Part shown: one piece after another, positions 24,472 to 32,808 of the stretch | Position numbering within the stretch: the stretch's first letter is position 1 | Layout of the letters: every line of letters begins with the position of its first letter | NCBI GenBank assembly: GCA_018883125.1 | Contig: VEQR01000016.1 | Location: 1-49,827, forward strand | Length of the DNA stretch: 49,827 bases | Source of the DNA: Candidatus Kapaibacterium sp. | GTDB taxonomy: Bacteria; Bacteroidota; Ignavibacteria; Kapaibacteriales; Kapaibacteriaceae | Reading direction: 5' to 3' | The notes under the pieces: generated by a model | What the model saw: only the letters and a program-made list of their open reading frames with translations | Told to the model about the DNA's origin: nothing | Database searches by the model: none | Position numbers and translations under genes: made by a program

Positions 24472-25473
24472 ATGAAGTATTCCATCATTGTTGCCGTTTT
24501 CAACCGTCCGGATGAACTGGGCGAGTTGCTCGAGAGTCTAGCTCTGCAGACATATCGTGACTTCGAGGTTGTGATCGTCGAAGATGGATCGTCGGTTCCG
24601 TCAAAGGACGTCTGTGATGGATACACGACCCGACTGAAACTCTCCTACTACGTCAAGCCCAACTCGGGTCCGGGTCCATCGCGTAATTATGGCTGCCGCA
24701 GGGCCTCGGGTGATTACTTCATCTTCCTGGACTCGGATTGCACGGTTCCGGAAGGGTACATGCAGGCCATCGATACCGCTGTTGTCGAGCAGCAGCTTGA
24801 TGCGTTCGGTGGACCAGACCGTGAGCACGAATCATTCACCCCCACGCAGAAGGCCATCAGTTATTCCATGACGTCGCTGCTGACCACCGGCGGTATCCGG
24901 GGTTCAAAGGTGCGCGTGGGTGGAGCGTTCCATCCTCGCTCGTTCAACATGGGTATCTCCCGAGAGATCTTCAACGACACGGAGGGATTCTCCACGATGC
25001 GCTTCGGCGAAGATGTAGAGTTCAGCATCCGCATGATGGGAAGGGGCTATAGGGTCTCGCTCATCCCCGATGCTTGGGTGTATCATAAGCGTCGGACGGA
25101 CCTGAAAAAGTTCTTCAAACAGGTGCACAACAGCGGCATCGCCCGCATCAACATCACTCTGCGTCACCCACACACGCTGAAGGTCACACACTTCTTTCCG
25201 GCGGCATTTACAGTCTATCTGCTCTTCGCTTTGGTGTTTGCTCTATCTCAGGCGCAGGGTACCATTGCCATGGCTTTGCCAGCGCTCTACACAGCCCTGC
25301 TCTTCCTCGAAGGATCGATTAAGTACCGGAATCCGCTGCTAGGACTTCAGTGCGTTGCAGCATCCTACGTGCAGCTCATAGGCTATGGTAGTGGCTTCAT
25401 CCGCGGAGTTATCTGGCGGATCATTATGAACAAGCCCGAGCAGGGGGCGTTCGAGAAAACCTTCTACAAGTAA
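24472..25473 (+). CDS. Glycosyltransferase family 2 with C-terminal membrane segments
   Basis: 333 residues from the ATG at 24472 (MKYSIIVAVFNRPDELGELL). GT-A fold motifs: VAVFNRPDE, VEDGSS, and the metal-binding DSD in FIFLDSDCTVPEG. FGEDVEFSIRMMGRGYR holds the conserved ED of family 2 enzymes. Two or three membrane helices lie near the C-terminus (AFTVYLLFALVFALSQA and onward). Divergent from the methyltransferase operon, with 47 bases between the starts. Probably makes or extends a surface glycan. Confidence 0.9.
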   Translation: MKYSIIVAVFNRPDELGELLESLALQTYRDFEVVIVEDGSSVPSKDVCDGYTTRLKLSYYVKPNSGPGPSRNYGCRRASGDYFIFLDSDCTVPEGYMQAIDTAVVEQQLDAFGGPDREHESFTPTQKAISYSMTSLLTTGGIRGSKVRVGGAFHPRSFNMGISREIFNDTEGFSTMRFGEDVEFSIRMMGRGYRVSLIPDAWVYHKRRTDLKKFFKQVHNSGIARINITLRHPHTLKVTHFFPAAFTVYLLFALVFALSQAQGTIAMALPALYTALLFLEGSIKYRNPLLGLQCVAASYVQLIGYGSGFIRGVIWRIIMNKPEQGAFEKTFYK

Positions 25474-25493
25474 GCCAATCCGTTAGGGGGCTA

Positions 25494-26252
25494 CTAGAGG
25501 CGCACCTGGATCATGAACGAGAAGTTCATGTGGTAGAGCAATCCCTCGCCTGACTCATTCAATGGCCGAGCCGTTAACAGTTCGCCCCGTCCCTGCTGCC
25601 ACGTTGGCCGAGCGTCTCTACCCACAAGGTTCATCACACCGTAGCCCACACTGGTGTTGAGAAACACCGGATAGTAGATCTCGCCTTCAATGCCGAATCG
25701 GGCCATGGCACCCATGCGAAACGCCGAAGGCTTTCCGGTGTATTCGTCCTGAGAGACGATCTCCTTGCCGTCCACAATCGTAATTCCACGCGTGGTGATC
25801 GTATTGTCACCCACATACAGAAAGCGTGCCTCTGCGCCCACATAGGCACGGGCAAAGGCAAGAGGAAACTCTACGAACGACCATTCAAATCCGGTGAATG
25901 AGGAGATCAGGTTTGAGGCATGGTCAACACGAAAACTGTATCCAATGCCGTTGATGCTCTGCGTTCCGCGATACAGAAAAACATCAACACCAACCGGAAT
26001 GCGAAACGTCTTCTGCTTATCAAGGTCGATGTAGCCTCGTAGGCCCCATCCCACTTGAGCTCCATCAAAGGCTCCTCCGTACGGGCGGTTGGGCTTTGTG
26101 GTGTCGCCGGATAGCGTATAGACAGCCGGATTGTCGTTCGTTATCCAGTCCGTGGACAGCCCCGTTGCAAGGCGAAAGCGGATCTGCGCACTGGTGCTTG
26201 TAGCAACCAGCGTAAGAATCAGCAATGGCAAACCGAGTGTAGAGATTTTCAT
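25494..26252 (-). CDS. Predicted outer-membrane protein, function unknown
   Basis: 252 residues from the ATG at 26252, which starts a signal peptide (MKISTLGLPLLILTLVATST, cleaved after SAQ); the track start at 26321 lies in the neighbouring glycosyltransferase. The rest is beta-strand rich (FRLATGLSTDWI, GWGLRGYIDL, AFARAYVGAEARFLYVG) and ends in HMNFSFMIQVRL, an alternating C-terminal strand ending in an aromatic/hydrophobic pattern, as in outer-membrane barrels. No family recognised. Convergent with the GT2 gene with 20 bases between. Confidence 0.7.
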   Translation of the reverse strand: MKISTLGLPLLILTLVATSTSAQIRFRLATGLSTDWITNDNPAVYTLSGDTTKPNRPYGGAFDGAQVGWGLRGYIDLDKQKTFRIPVGVDVFLYRGTQSINGIGYSFRVDHASNLISSFTGFEWSFVEFPLAFARAYVGAEARFLYVGDNTITTRGITIVDGKEIVSQDEYTGKPSAFRMGAMARFGIEGEIYYPVFLNTSVGYGVMNLVGRDARPTWQQGRGELLTARPLNESGEGLLYHMNFSFMIQVRL

Positions 26253-26304
26253 GTCCAGAATGCTTCGTGTTGATGAAAGCAAAGACAACGCTGCCACGGC
26301 AATG

Positions 26305-27573
26305 TTACGACAGACGTTCACGAATACTGAATCGCTGTTCGCTGAGGTTATTCTTGACGATCAGCTCGCCAATGAGTCCGATCGAAATGAGTTGCACACC
26401 AACGATGATCATTGCGATACCAAAGAGCAGCGAATATGGCCGCTGGCTAAGGGGCGTACCACCTACCCATTTATCCACTGCCAGATAAAGATCTGTTCCA
26501 AAGCCGATGAGTGCAAACAGTGATCCGAGAGCACCGAAGAAATGGAGCGGTCGCTTGACGTAACGCGTGGTGAACATCACCGTGAGCAGATCAAGATATC
26601 CCTTCAGGAAACGGCTGATGCCGAACTTCGAGACACCGAACTGACGTGCGCGGTGCTGAACCGGGACTTCGGTAACACGAAAGCCCTCCCAATGGGCAAG
26701 CGCGGGGATGTATCGGTGCATTTCACCATAGACCTGCACGGTCTTCACAACATCAGAACGGTACGCCTTCAAACCGCAGTTAAAATCGTGTAGCTTCAAA
26801 CCGCTCATGCTAGACGTAACGGCATTAAAGAGTTTCGACGGAAAGGTTTTATGCCACGGATCGTACCTCTTACGCTTCCAACCGGAAACTAGATCGTATC
26901 CCTCTTCGAGCTTAGCGATCATTCCCGGAATCTCGCTTGGGTCATCCTGAAGATCTGCATCCATTGTAATGACGAAGTCTCCGGTCGCCTCTGCAAAGCC
27001 AACAGCCAGGGCAGCCGACTTGCCGTGATTGGTCCGGAAGCGAATTGCCTTAAAACGCGGATTTGCTGCGTTAATCTTCTGAATTACAGCAAAAGAAGAA
27101 TCCGTGGAACCATCATCGATGAAGATCACTTCGTACCGTCCATGGGCAATTCGTTCCAGTACGGATTCAAGTTGCTTCGATAGTTCCTGAAGCGACTCTT
27201 CTTCATTGAGGAGTGGAACAACAACCGATACCGAACCGGTGACGCGAGAGGTGGGTGTTCGCTGAATACCTGGTCGACGTCGATCGAACCCTCTGCCAGA
27301 CTGAGGACGTCGCTGTTGAGGTTGTTGCCCCTGACCTTGCTGCTGTCGTGACTGCTGCTGAGGTTGTCGGGGCTGCTGGCCCTGTTGTTGACGGGGCTGT
27401 TGTTGCCCCTGCTGCTGGGGCTGCGGCGACTGCTGCTGGCCCGGTTGCTGGGACTGCGATGGTTGCTGCTGTCCCTGTTGCTGACGGGACTGCTGCTGTC
27501 CCTGTTGCTGACGGGACTGCTGCTGTCCCGGTTGCTGGGACTGTCGAGGTCGTTCTGGCTGTTGTTCGCTCAT
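26305..27573 (-). CDS. Polyprenyl-phosphate-type glycosyltransferase 2 with Gln-rich N-terminal extension
   Basis: 422 residues from the ATG at 27573 (MSEQQPERPRQ). Residues about 1-100 are low-complexity Gln/Arg/Pro/Gly, including 9-residue repeats (SRQQQGQQQ). The catalytic GT-A domain follows (VSVVVPLLNEEESLQELS, FIDDGSTDSS, MDADLQDDP with the DxD), then two membrane helices (HFFGALGSLFALIGF; LLFGIAMIIVGVQLISIGL), as in DPM1/GtrB/ArnC enzymes that charge a lipid carrier. The family normally starts directly at the catalytic domain, so the extension is unusual. It could be a disordered tether or phase-separating tail. Confidence 0.88.
   Translation of the reverse strand: MSEQQPERPRQSQQPGQQQSRQQQGQQQSRQQQGQQQPSQSQQPGQQQSPQPQQQGQQQPRQQQGQQPRQPQQQSRQQQGQGQQPQQRRPQSGRGFDRRRPGIQRTPTSRVTGSVSVVVPLLNEEESLQELSKQLESVLERIAHGRYEVIFIDDGSTDSSFAVIQKINAANPRFKAIRFRTNHGKSAALAVGFAEATGDFVITMDADLQDDPSEIPGMIAKLEEGYDLVSGWKRKRYDPWHKTFPSKLFNAVTSSMSGLKLHDFNCGLKAYRSDVVKTVQVYGEMHRYIPALAHWEGFRVTEVPVQHRARQFGVSKFGISRFLKGYLDLLTVMFTTRYVKRPLHFFGALGSLFALIGFGTDLYLAVDKWVGGTPLSQRPYSLLFGIAMIIVGVQLISIGLIGELIVKNNLSEQRFSIRERLS
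27300..27570. repeat. CAG/CTG-rich degenerate repeat coding for poly-Gln tract
   Basis: The DNA for the Gln-rich tail is built of CTG/TTG-type triplets on the plus strand with longer units. One 27-base unit (CTGCTGTCCCTG...ACGGGA core) is repeated head to tail around 27465-27520. Such arrays change length by slippage. Confidence 0.8.
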
Positions 27574-27598
27574 TGTTTTTCTTATGCCTTCGAACAAA

Positions 27599-28396
27599 CT
27601 ATCGATGTATGAACATCGATGAGTGGATCGCCCCTAGAGGCTCTCTGATCACGGCTAGATAGGTACCGGTTTCGAGCATAGACAGATCAATTCCAGTGAG
27701 TTCTGTAACATTCTCCAATGTCTCGCGCGTGTTTCCGGCAATATCAACAATTCGAATGCTTGAGCCATTCGTAGCCCCCTTCACCCAGAGAACAGATTCT
27801 GCAGGTTGTGGGTAGATCATTGGAGCGGTTGTAGTCACATCAGATAATACCGAAACAACGCGTGCATCGTACCACACCATAATTCGGAGCTTGGTAATCG
27901 CCGAATTCGAGGTCGAATACACGGTTCCTACATCCATCTTCTTCTTGATGAAATTATCTGGGAAATCCGTAATAACATCGGTGATATACACGCTGTCCAC
28001 GTATTCGTTGAGATACCCTTGGCCCCGTTCAATCTCAAGTGTTCCGCCGTTCCACGTCACCCCGATCTCGTAAGTCTCAACGTATTGCTTCCCTTCTGTC
28101 AAGGGGCGAATGTCGATCGGACTGATCCATTTATAATCCGGGGTTGGCGGCACAGAATAGACGATGAATACGCCGGCTGGTGGAGGAAGTGATGGAATCT
28201 CCTGTTCTTTCAGAAGCGTATCAATATCAACCGTACCATAAATATTTGCCGCGGCAGTGAATCCAAACGCTGATGTTTTGTTCGGGAGAATGTTCCGGAA
28301 GGTAAAAGGAACCTCCACGCCTCGATCCCGCCATGACTGTGCTGACATGGAAACTGTGAGACAAGCGAGAATTACCGATACGATTGCTGTTTTCAT
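27599..28396 (-). CDS. Secreted protein with T9SS C-terminal sorting domain
   Basis: 265 residues with a signal peptide (MKTAIVSVILACLTVSMSAQ). The middle is beta-rich without a recognised domain. The last ~75 residues (IYPQPAESVLWVKG, IRIVDIAGN, LETGTYLAVI, ending FIHR) form a T9SS type A sorting domain, which is removed as the cargo crosses the outer membrane. First member, in map order, of the block of five secreted-protein genes; the terminator at 28424-28449 separates it from the next. Confidence 0.8.
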   Translation of the reverse strand: MKTAIVSVILACLTVSMSAQSWRDRGVEVPFTFRNILPNKTSAFGFTAAANIYGTVDIDTLLKEQEIPSLPPPAGVFIVYSVPPTPDYKWISPIDIRPLTEGKQYVETYEIGVTWNGGTLEIERGQGYLNEYVDSVYITDVITDFPDNFIKKKMDVGTVYSTSNSAITKLRIMVWYDARVVSVLSDVTTTAPMIYPQPAESVLWVKGATNGSSIRIVDIAGNTRETLENVTELTGIDLSMLETGTYLAVIREPLGAIHSSMFIHR

Positions 28397-28423
28397 GATG
28401 GTTGATTTCGATGTTGAATAAAA

Positions 28424-28449
28424 AAGGGCAGCAGTTGCCTGCTGCCCTT
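28424..28449 (-). terminator. Rho-independent terminator after the 1038-residue T9SS protein
   Basis: Perfect 11-base stem AAGGGCAGCAG / CTGCTGCCCTT with a 4-base loop; on the minus strand it is followed by a run of Ts (TTTTTTATTC). It lies 21 bases after the stop at 28471. Confidence 0.88.
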
Positions 28450-28470
28450 CATGTTCAATGCATCATTGTC

Positions 28471-31400
28471 TTAGCGGACAACAGAAACCGTGCTTGTTGT
28501 GGAGACACCGTTTACTGTAGCCTTAACGATATAGCGACCTTGGCTCATAGCTGCAGAGTTCATTGCAACACCATGCACGCCCGACGCCATATACTCATTG
28601 TTTACAAGTGTTGAAACCAGTTGACCTACAGCATCGTACACAGCTACCGTTACTGTACCAGCTTCAGGAACAACAACATTTACTGTTGCGCTCGATACAA
28701 CTGGATTAGGTGATACGCTCACGTTCAGTGCACCTACATTGTCCTGACCCATGAGGCGGATGTATGGTGTACGTGCATCAGTGATTGTGATCACATTCGG
28801 ACGTCCTGCAATCGCTGTTCCGATCACGGCACCGGAGATAGCATTCACAACATTGTATGTCACTGCAGGGTTGTTGATAGTAACCGACACTGGGAAGGTC
28901 ACACCCTGAAGTTGGATCGTTGGATTGACTTCGTCTTCGACACTGGTTTGCGTCGTGAAGCGAACATCAAAGATGTTGTGTGGAGGAACCGGTGGAAGTT
29001 CGAAGATTGACTTGTTGTCAACAATCCCTGCTGCAGCAACGAAGACATCAGCTTGATTGTTTGCTGCATCGGCAATCGTAACACGCGTCGAATTCGACTG
29101 AACTGCTTCACGAGCGACCATTGTGTTAACTGATGCCTTGGCTGCCATTCCGAGCTTCAGATAAGCTTGACCCGAGAGCTTGATCCAGTAACCGAGACCT
29201 GGTTCGATCTCTGTAACGGCCTGATAACCACGGTTGGTAACATATCCATACACATCACCGACGCGCGTTGGAAGTGCACCAGTTCCGTAAGGAATAACCG
29301 ACAGGTTTTCGATTGATGTTGGATACGAAAGCGAACCAATTGTGTTCCAACCGTCAAACAGACGTGTAGGGAAATACGCATCGTCAATCAGACGGATACG
29401 TGAACCAGCAATCGTCTTGTCGACATCATCGGAATACTTGACGAAGTAACCAACGCCTGGATTCAGCTCTGTTTCGTTTGTCTGATACGTGTTCTGCGAG
29501 AAGCGAACAGGGATGTTCAGAGCATTCTTGAAGATGTTCTTCCAATAAGCTGACGATGGGTTTACTGGAACCGAGAGGAGATTCCAGCCCTTGTTGATTA
29601 CCGGGAAGCGAGCAACCTTCGGCAGAGTGTACTCAATCACAAACGACTTGATGTCGGCATCGCGGATCGTGTATGATTGACGTGATCCACCGATCACGGT
29701 ACCCGAACGCATGTTTACGTTGAAACGTGAACCGTTCAGAGTATCGCGGATGAAAAGCTCAGATCCAGGTGAGAACTCGTCTGTGTTCCATGCAACTACG
29801 ATAGGGTAGTTGCGGTCTCCACCTGCACTGAAGCGGCATGTGTAGATGAGTGTCGTGTCAGAATAAATCGAGCGGATATCACGTGACGCAGACCTTACAC
29901 GCTGAGGTGTAGCAGCCCAAAGATCGCCAAGGCCGTTAGGAACCAGAATATTGCCCTCACGATCCTTTGGATAGAAACGGGCTCCGAATGATGCTTGGTT
30001 CAAATCTGAAGAATATACAGTCTCTCCAAAGAGAATGTCACATCCGTCAGTTGCACGATTGCCAACACCAAAGGTCACATACGTGATTTCATTTGGTGTG
30101 TTCGAATTACGAACCTGCAATGTGATGCCCCGACCAAGGAACTCCTGTGAGCGCTTCCAGTTTTCGTTTTCGTCAAAAACATTTGGCTCGTATGGAGTAC
30201 GGAAGTAGATAAATGTGACCTTAAGACGAACAGGTGAAACATCGAGTGAGTTCGACTTGAAAGTCAAGTAACCAACATACGTTCCTGTTACTTCTTGCTC
30301 ATCACCGCTTGGTAGTTCGTTCGGATCGCAAATGATGCGAAGGTTCAAGTCGCGCTGACCAACAGTAGCATTGCCTTGTGGGTCCGCACCCACCGTACTT
30401 CCGAGGATACCCTTGTCCATGTATGGAACGTATCCTTCACGGACTGGATTCGGGAATGGATTGAGTTCTGTTTGACCGCCACCACCCTTGGTGAACGACT
30501 TAAACTTAAGCCACTTTGAATCAGATTGGACCATGATGTCGTAAGCGCGTGAACCCGTCACTGCGTTGATGACGTCTACATCACGAGTACCAATACCATT
30601 TGCTTGGTCATCGTACGGTGTGCCATAATCTACGGTCACCGGATTCACAACGTACCACTGTGATCCTGTTGAACCAGCCACGGAGTCAGCAATACGGTCA
30701 GATGGGTTCGAGACGTTTGTGAATGAAAGGCGTGGAGCAACGTCTGTTACTTCCAGCCAGATCATGCCAGGGCGCGATGGACGAAGTGGATCACGGATCT
30801 GTTCCTGTCCAAGAGCGTCGATATAGTAGTTGTCGATACCTCCAAGACCGGCGAATGTGCCCGGTGCCGGATCCCCTGGGAAAGGAAGTTCCTTGCCAAC
30901 GGCAAAGTCATTGTAGAACAATGTGTCGTTGGTGAGAATGATCGGAGAGCGTGCGCTTTCTGGATCAAGAGCGGTGTTTGCTACCACGCGGAAACGTAGG
31001 TAAACCATTTCCACATACGGACGCTGATCGCACGGTTGCGACACGTCACCCGTCTGAGGCAGTGGCTTAGCTGACACAGCTGTGATAAATGCGCGCTTTC
31101 CGCGGCGACGGTTTTGCACTGGCGCGTTGATGACGCTTTGATATGTCTCATCGCGTGTTACTTCGAGGTTGAATTCGAAATCTTTGGCGAGGCAAGACAC
31201 TGGCGTCATCTGAGGTCCACGAAGTGGGCCGTTCTTTTCAATACCCATCAGCTCAAGTGCTGTGCTGTCGTACTGAACTTTGAACTTGAAGCTGTAGATA
31301 GGGAACGTCTTGTATCCTGGCGTTGAGCGCCAGCAATTCTTGATATAAACCGGTACCAGCAGCGTCCGATCTCCATTAGGACCACGGCTTGATGACCAAA

Positions 31401-31587
31401 TGCGGCCATCAGGATAAACATTCTTGTTCCAGCCAGCGCCTTCGCCGGTCAGGGTGAGCGTCGGCAGCTCGGGCTTATTCGTTCCTTGTGCTTGAAGCAC
31501 AACGGAACCAAAGCCGATCAATGCTGCAAGGAGGGCAACGGCACCGAGCTTAGTGCCACCGCTCCACAGAGCATAACGACGATTCAT
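28471..31587 (-). CDS. Large T9SS-secreted protein with cohesin-like N-domain and repeated surface modules
   Basis: 1038 residues from the ATG at 31587, preceded by GAGGAG, and starting with a signal peptide (KLGAVALLAALIGFGSVVLQ). Residues about 75-235 look cohesin-like (YSFKFKVQYDSTALELMGIE). About 485-655 form a module that recurs in the 2346-residue neighbour: YVTFGVGN, YPIVVAW, ELFIRD, SFVIEYTLP. Near 667 GWNLLSVPV starts a further beta domain, and a short FELPPVP motif is near 915. The last ~80 residues (SPNPVVSSATVNVVVPEAGT, QGRYIVKAT, ending SVVR) are a T9SS type A sorting domain. A strong terminator follows. Probably a surface or released structural protein; no enzymatic motif seen. 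Confidence 0.85.
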   Translation of the reverse strand: MNRRYALWSGGTKLGAVALLAALIGFGSVVLQAQGTNKPELPTLTLTGEGAGWNKNVYPDGRIWSSSRGPNGDRTLLVPVYIKNCWRSTPGYKTFPIYSFKFKVQYDSTALELMGIEKNGPLRGPQMTPVSCLAKDFEFNLEVTRDETYQSVINAPVQNRRRGKRAFITAVSAKPLPQTGDVSQPCDQRPYVEMVYLRFRVVANTALDPESARSPIILTNDTLFYNDFAVGKELPFPGDPAPGTFAGLGGIDNYYIDALGQEQIRDPLRPSRPGMIWLEVTDVAPRLSFTNVSNPSDRIADSVAGSTGSQWYVVNPVTVDYGTPYDDQANGIGTRDVDVINAVTGSRAYDIMVQSDSKWLKFKSFTKGGGGQTELNPFPNPVREGYVPYMDKGILGSTVGADPQGNATVGQRDLNLRIICDPNELPSGDEQEVTGTYVGYLTFKSNSLDVSPVRLKVTFIYFRTPYEPNVFDENENWKRSQEFLGRGITLQVRNSNTPNEITYVTFGVGNRATDGCDILFGETVYSSDLNQASFGARFYPKDREGNILVPNGLGDLWAATPQRVRSASRDIRSIYSDTTLIYTCRFSAGGDRNYPIVVAWNTDEFSPGSELFIRDTLNGSRFNVNMRSGTVIGGSRQSYTIRDADIKSFVIEYTLPKVARFPVINKGWNLLSVPVNPSSAYWKNIFKNALNIPVRFSQNTYQTNETELNPGVGYFVKYSDDVDKTIAGSRIRLIDDAYFPTRLFDGWNTIGSLSYPTSIENLSVIPYGTGALPTRVGDVYGYVTNRGYQAVTEIEPGLGYWIKLSGQAYLKLGMAAKASVNTMVAREAVQSNSTRVTIADAANNQADVFVAAAGIVDNKSIFELPPVPPHNIFDVRFTTQTSVEDEVNPTIQLQGVTFPVSVTINNPAVTYNVVNAISGAVIGTAIAGRPNVITITDARTPYIRLMGQDNVGALNVSVSPNPVVSSATVNVVVPEAGTVTVAVYDAVGQLVSTLVNNEYMASGVHGVAMNSAAMSQGRYIVKATVNGVSTTSTVSVVR

Positions 31588-31592
31588 AATAC

Positions 31593-31600
31593 ACTCCTCA
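31593..31600 (-). promoter_or_regulatory. Shine-Dalgarno region (TGAGGAGT) deciding the 31587 start
   Basis: TGAGGAGTGTATT precedes the ATG at 31587 on the minus strand, with GAGGAG about 6 bases upstream. This supports starting here and not at the track's 31662, which lacks a signal peptide at its N-terminus. Confidence 0.75.
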
Positions 31601-31622
31601 GATGAGTTGATCAGTTGATTTT

Positions 31623-32789
31623 TCATTTCACAATCGTTTTTCGTTTCCAGCCACCACCACACGTCATCATTGCAAAATGAAGTCCGTGCGATAGAACCAT
31701 GGTGGACAATACCACCGATTCGTTGCCATGTTTTGAAGTCGCTAAAACTCTATTGCCATACAGGTCGTAAAGCTCCAGCTCTTTCATCCCATGATGAAGA
31801 CACTTGCCAATAATTAGACCTTCCTTGGTCTCTATCGTACAAGAACCGTCATCAGGTGATGATTCAATTCCCACAACCGATTTCTCCATCACTATATCAA
31901 CTGTATCGAGAAGACCCGGAATACTACATGAACACGTGTCCCTATTCCGAACTGTTGCAATCAACTTTGCCTTTCCCTCCGAACCACCATCCCAACGCTT
32001 TAGCGTAGTACGAAATACGATTGGTTCGTTGACTTTCGTTGCACTATCAATGCTGTAATAGACCGATACAGAATTAGAACTCGGAAAACCCACACTATCT
32101 ATGTCGCAATTGTCACAGCTAGAGCCTACATAAGTCAGTGTATTCGAATCGTCTTGTATCTGAAAACCAAGTTGACCTTTCACGTCATCTGAGTTACCTG
32201 ATCGGTTAATAGTCGATACATAGGTCCGTTGAATTTCGCCGACTAGAAACGAATCACGTTGAACATTAAACGTACATCCGAGATTAGGTACGAAACGCCG
32301 ATTCCAGACTGGCTGTATTTCATCTAAAACGTTTACCGTGTATCTCTTTTTGAACTCTGTGTTGAAGTCTGGTGGATAGGGAACAGATAACTCCCCAACC
32401 TCCGTACACACGCCTAAAAAGTCTCCTGATACGGCAACCAAAGGCTGATTCCCGGATACAGACCTTGCTACATTGAATCCGAAGATTCTCATTTCGCCAG
32501 GAACCACAGTGTTCATTGTTGGACCATTAGACATCTGAGCAGAAAGAGTACCCTCTTTCAGCACGTCTGTTGGACGAATAATGCTTTTGTTGAAACCGAT
32601 TGTGATGTCAAAGGACTCTAGGCTATCAGCAAACCTGATATTGCCTAACGATACCGCTAAAAGCCATCGGCGCTTATCGGAACAAAGATCCACCGACCGT
32701 AGCGATTGAACCCGAAGAGTGTCCTGTGCTGTCACCGTGCTGACCACCATTGAAGTGATCAGCACGGCTACACACACAATACTTTTCAA
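31623..32789 (-). CDS. Secreted cohesin-like, Cys-rich protein with short T9SS-type tail (TTG start)
   Basis: 388 residues if started at the TTG at 32789, which begins the signal peptide KSIVCVAVLITSMVVSTVTA and has AGGAAAG 7 bases before it. The track's start at 32903 lies inside the upstream gene and would bury the signal peptide; no ATG fits. Residues about 35-135 read like a cohesin (WLLAVSLGNIRFADSLESFD, GEMRIFGFN). At least ten Cys follow (SSCDNCD, DTCSCS), unusual among the neighbours and suggesting disulphides. The last ~65 residues (ELELYDLYGNRVLA, ending KRKTIVK) are a short T9SS-type sorting domain. Lies 35 bases before the 31587 gene and 19 after the dockerin-like gene, probably one transcript. 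Confidence 0.75.
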   Translation of the reverse strand: MKSIVCVAVLITSMVVSTVTAQDTLRVQSLRSVDLCSDKRRWLLAVSLGNIRFADSLESFDITIGFNKSIIRPTDVLKEGTLSAQMSNGPTMNTVVPGEMRIFGFNVARSVSGNQPLVAVSGDFLGVCTEVGELSVPYPPDFNTEFKKRYTVNVLDEIQPVWNRRFVPNLGCTFNVQRDSFLVGEIQRTYVSTINRSGNSDDVKGQLGFQIQDDSNTLTYVGSSCDNCDIDSVGFPSSNSVSVYYSIDSATKVNEPIVFRTTLKRWDGGSEGKAKLIATVRNRDTCSCSIPGLLDTVDIVMEKSVVGIESSPDDGSCTIETKEGLIIGKCLHHGMKELELYDLYGNRVLATSKHGNESVVLSTMVLSHGLHFAMMTCGGGWKRKTIVK

Positions 32790-32808
32790 AAGAACAGCTT
32801 TCCTGATC

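Noticed and set aside
27255-27662. Plus-strand ORFs (135 and 82 residues) rich in Val/Ala or Leu
   Set aside because: They are the antisense reading of the poly-Gln tract of the minus-strand glycosyltransferase.
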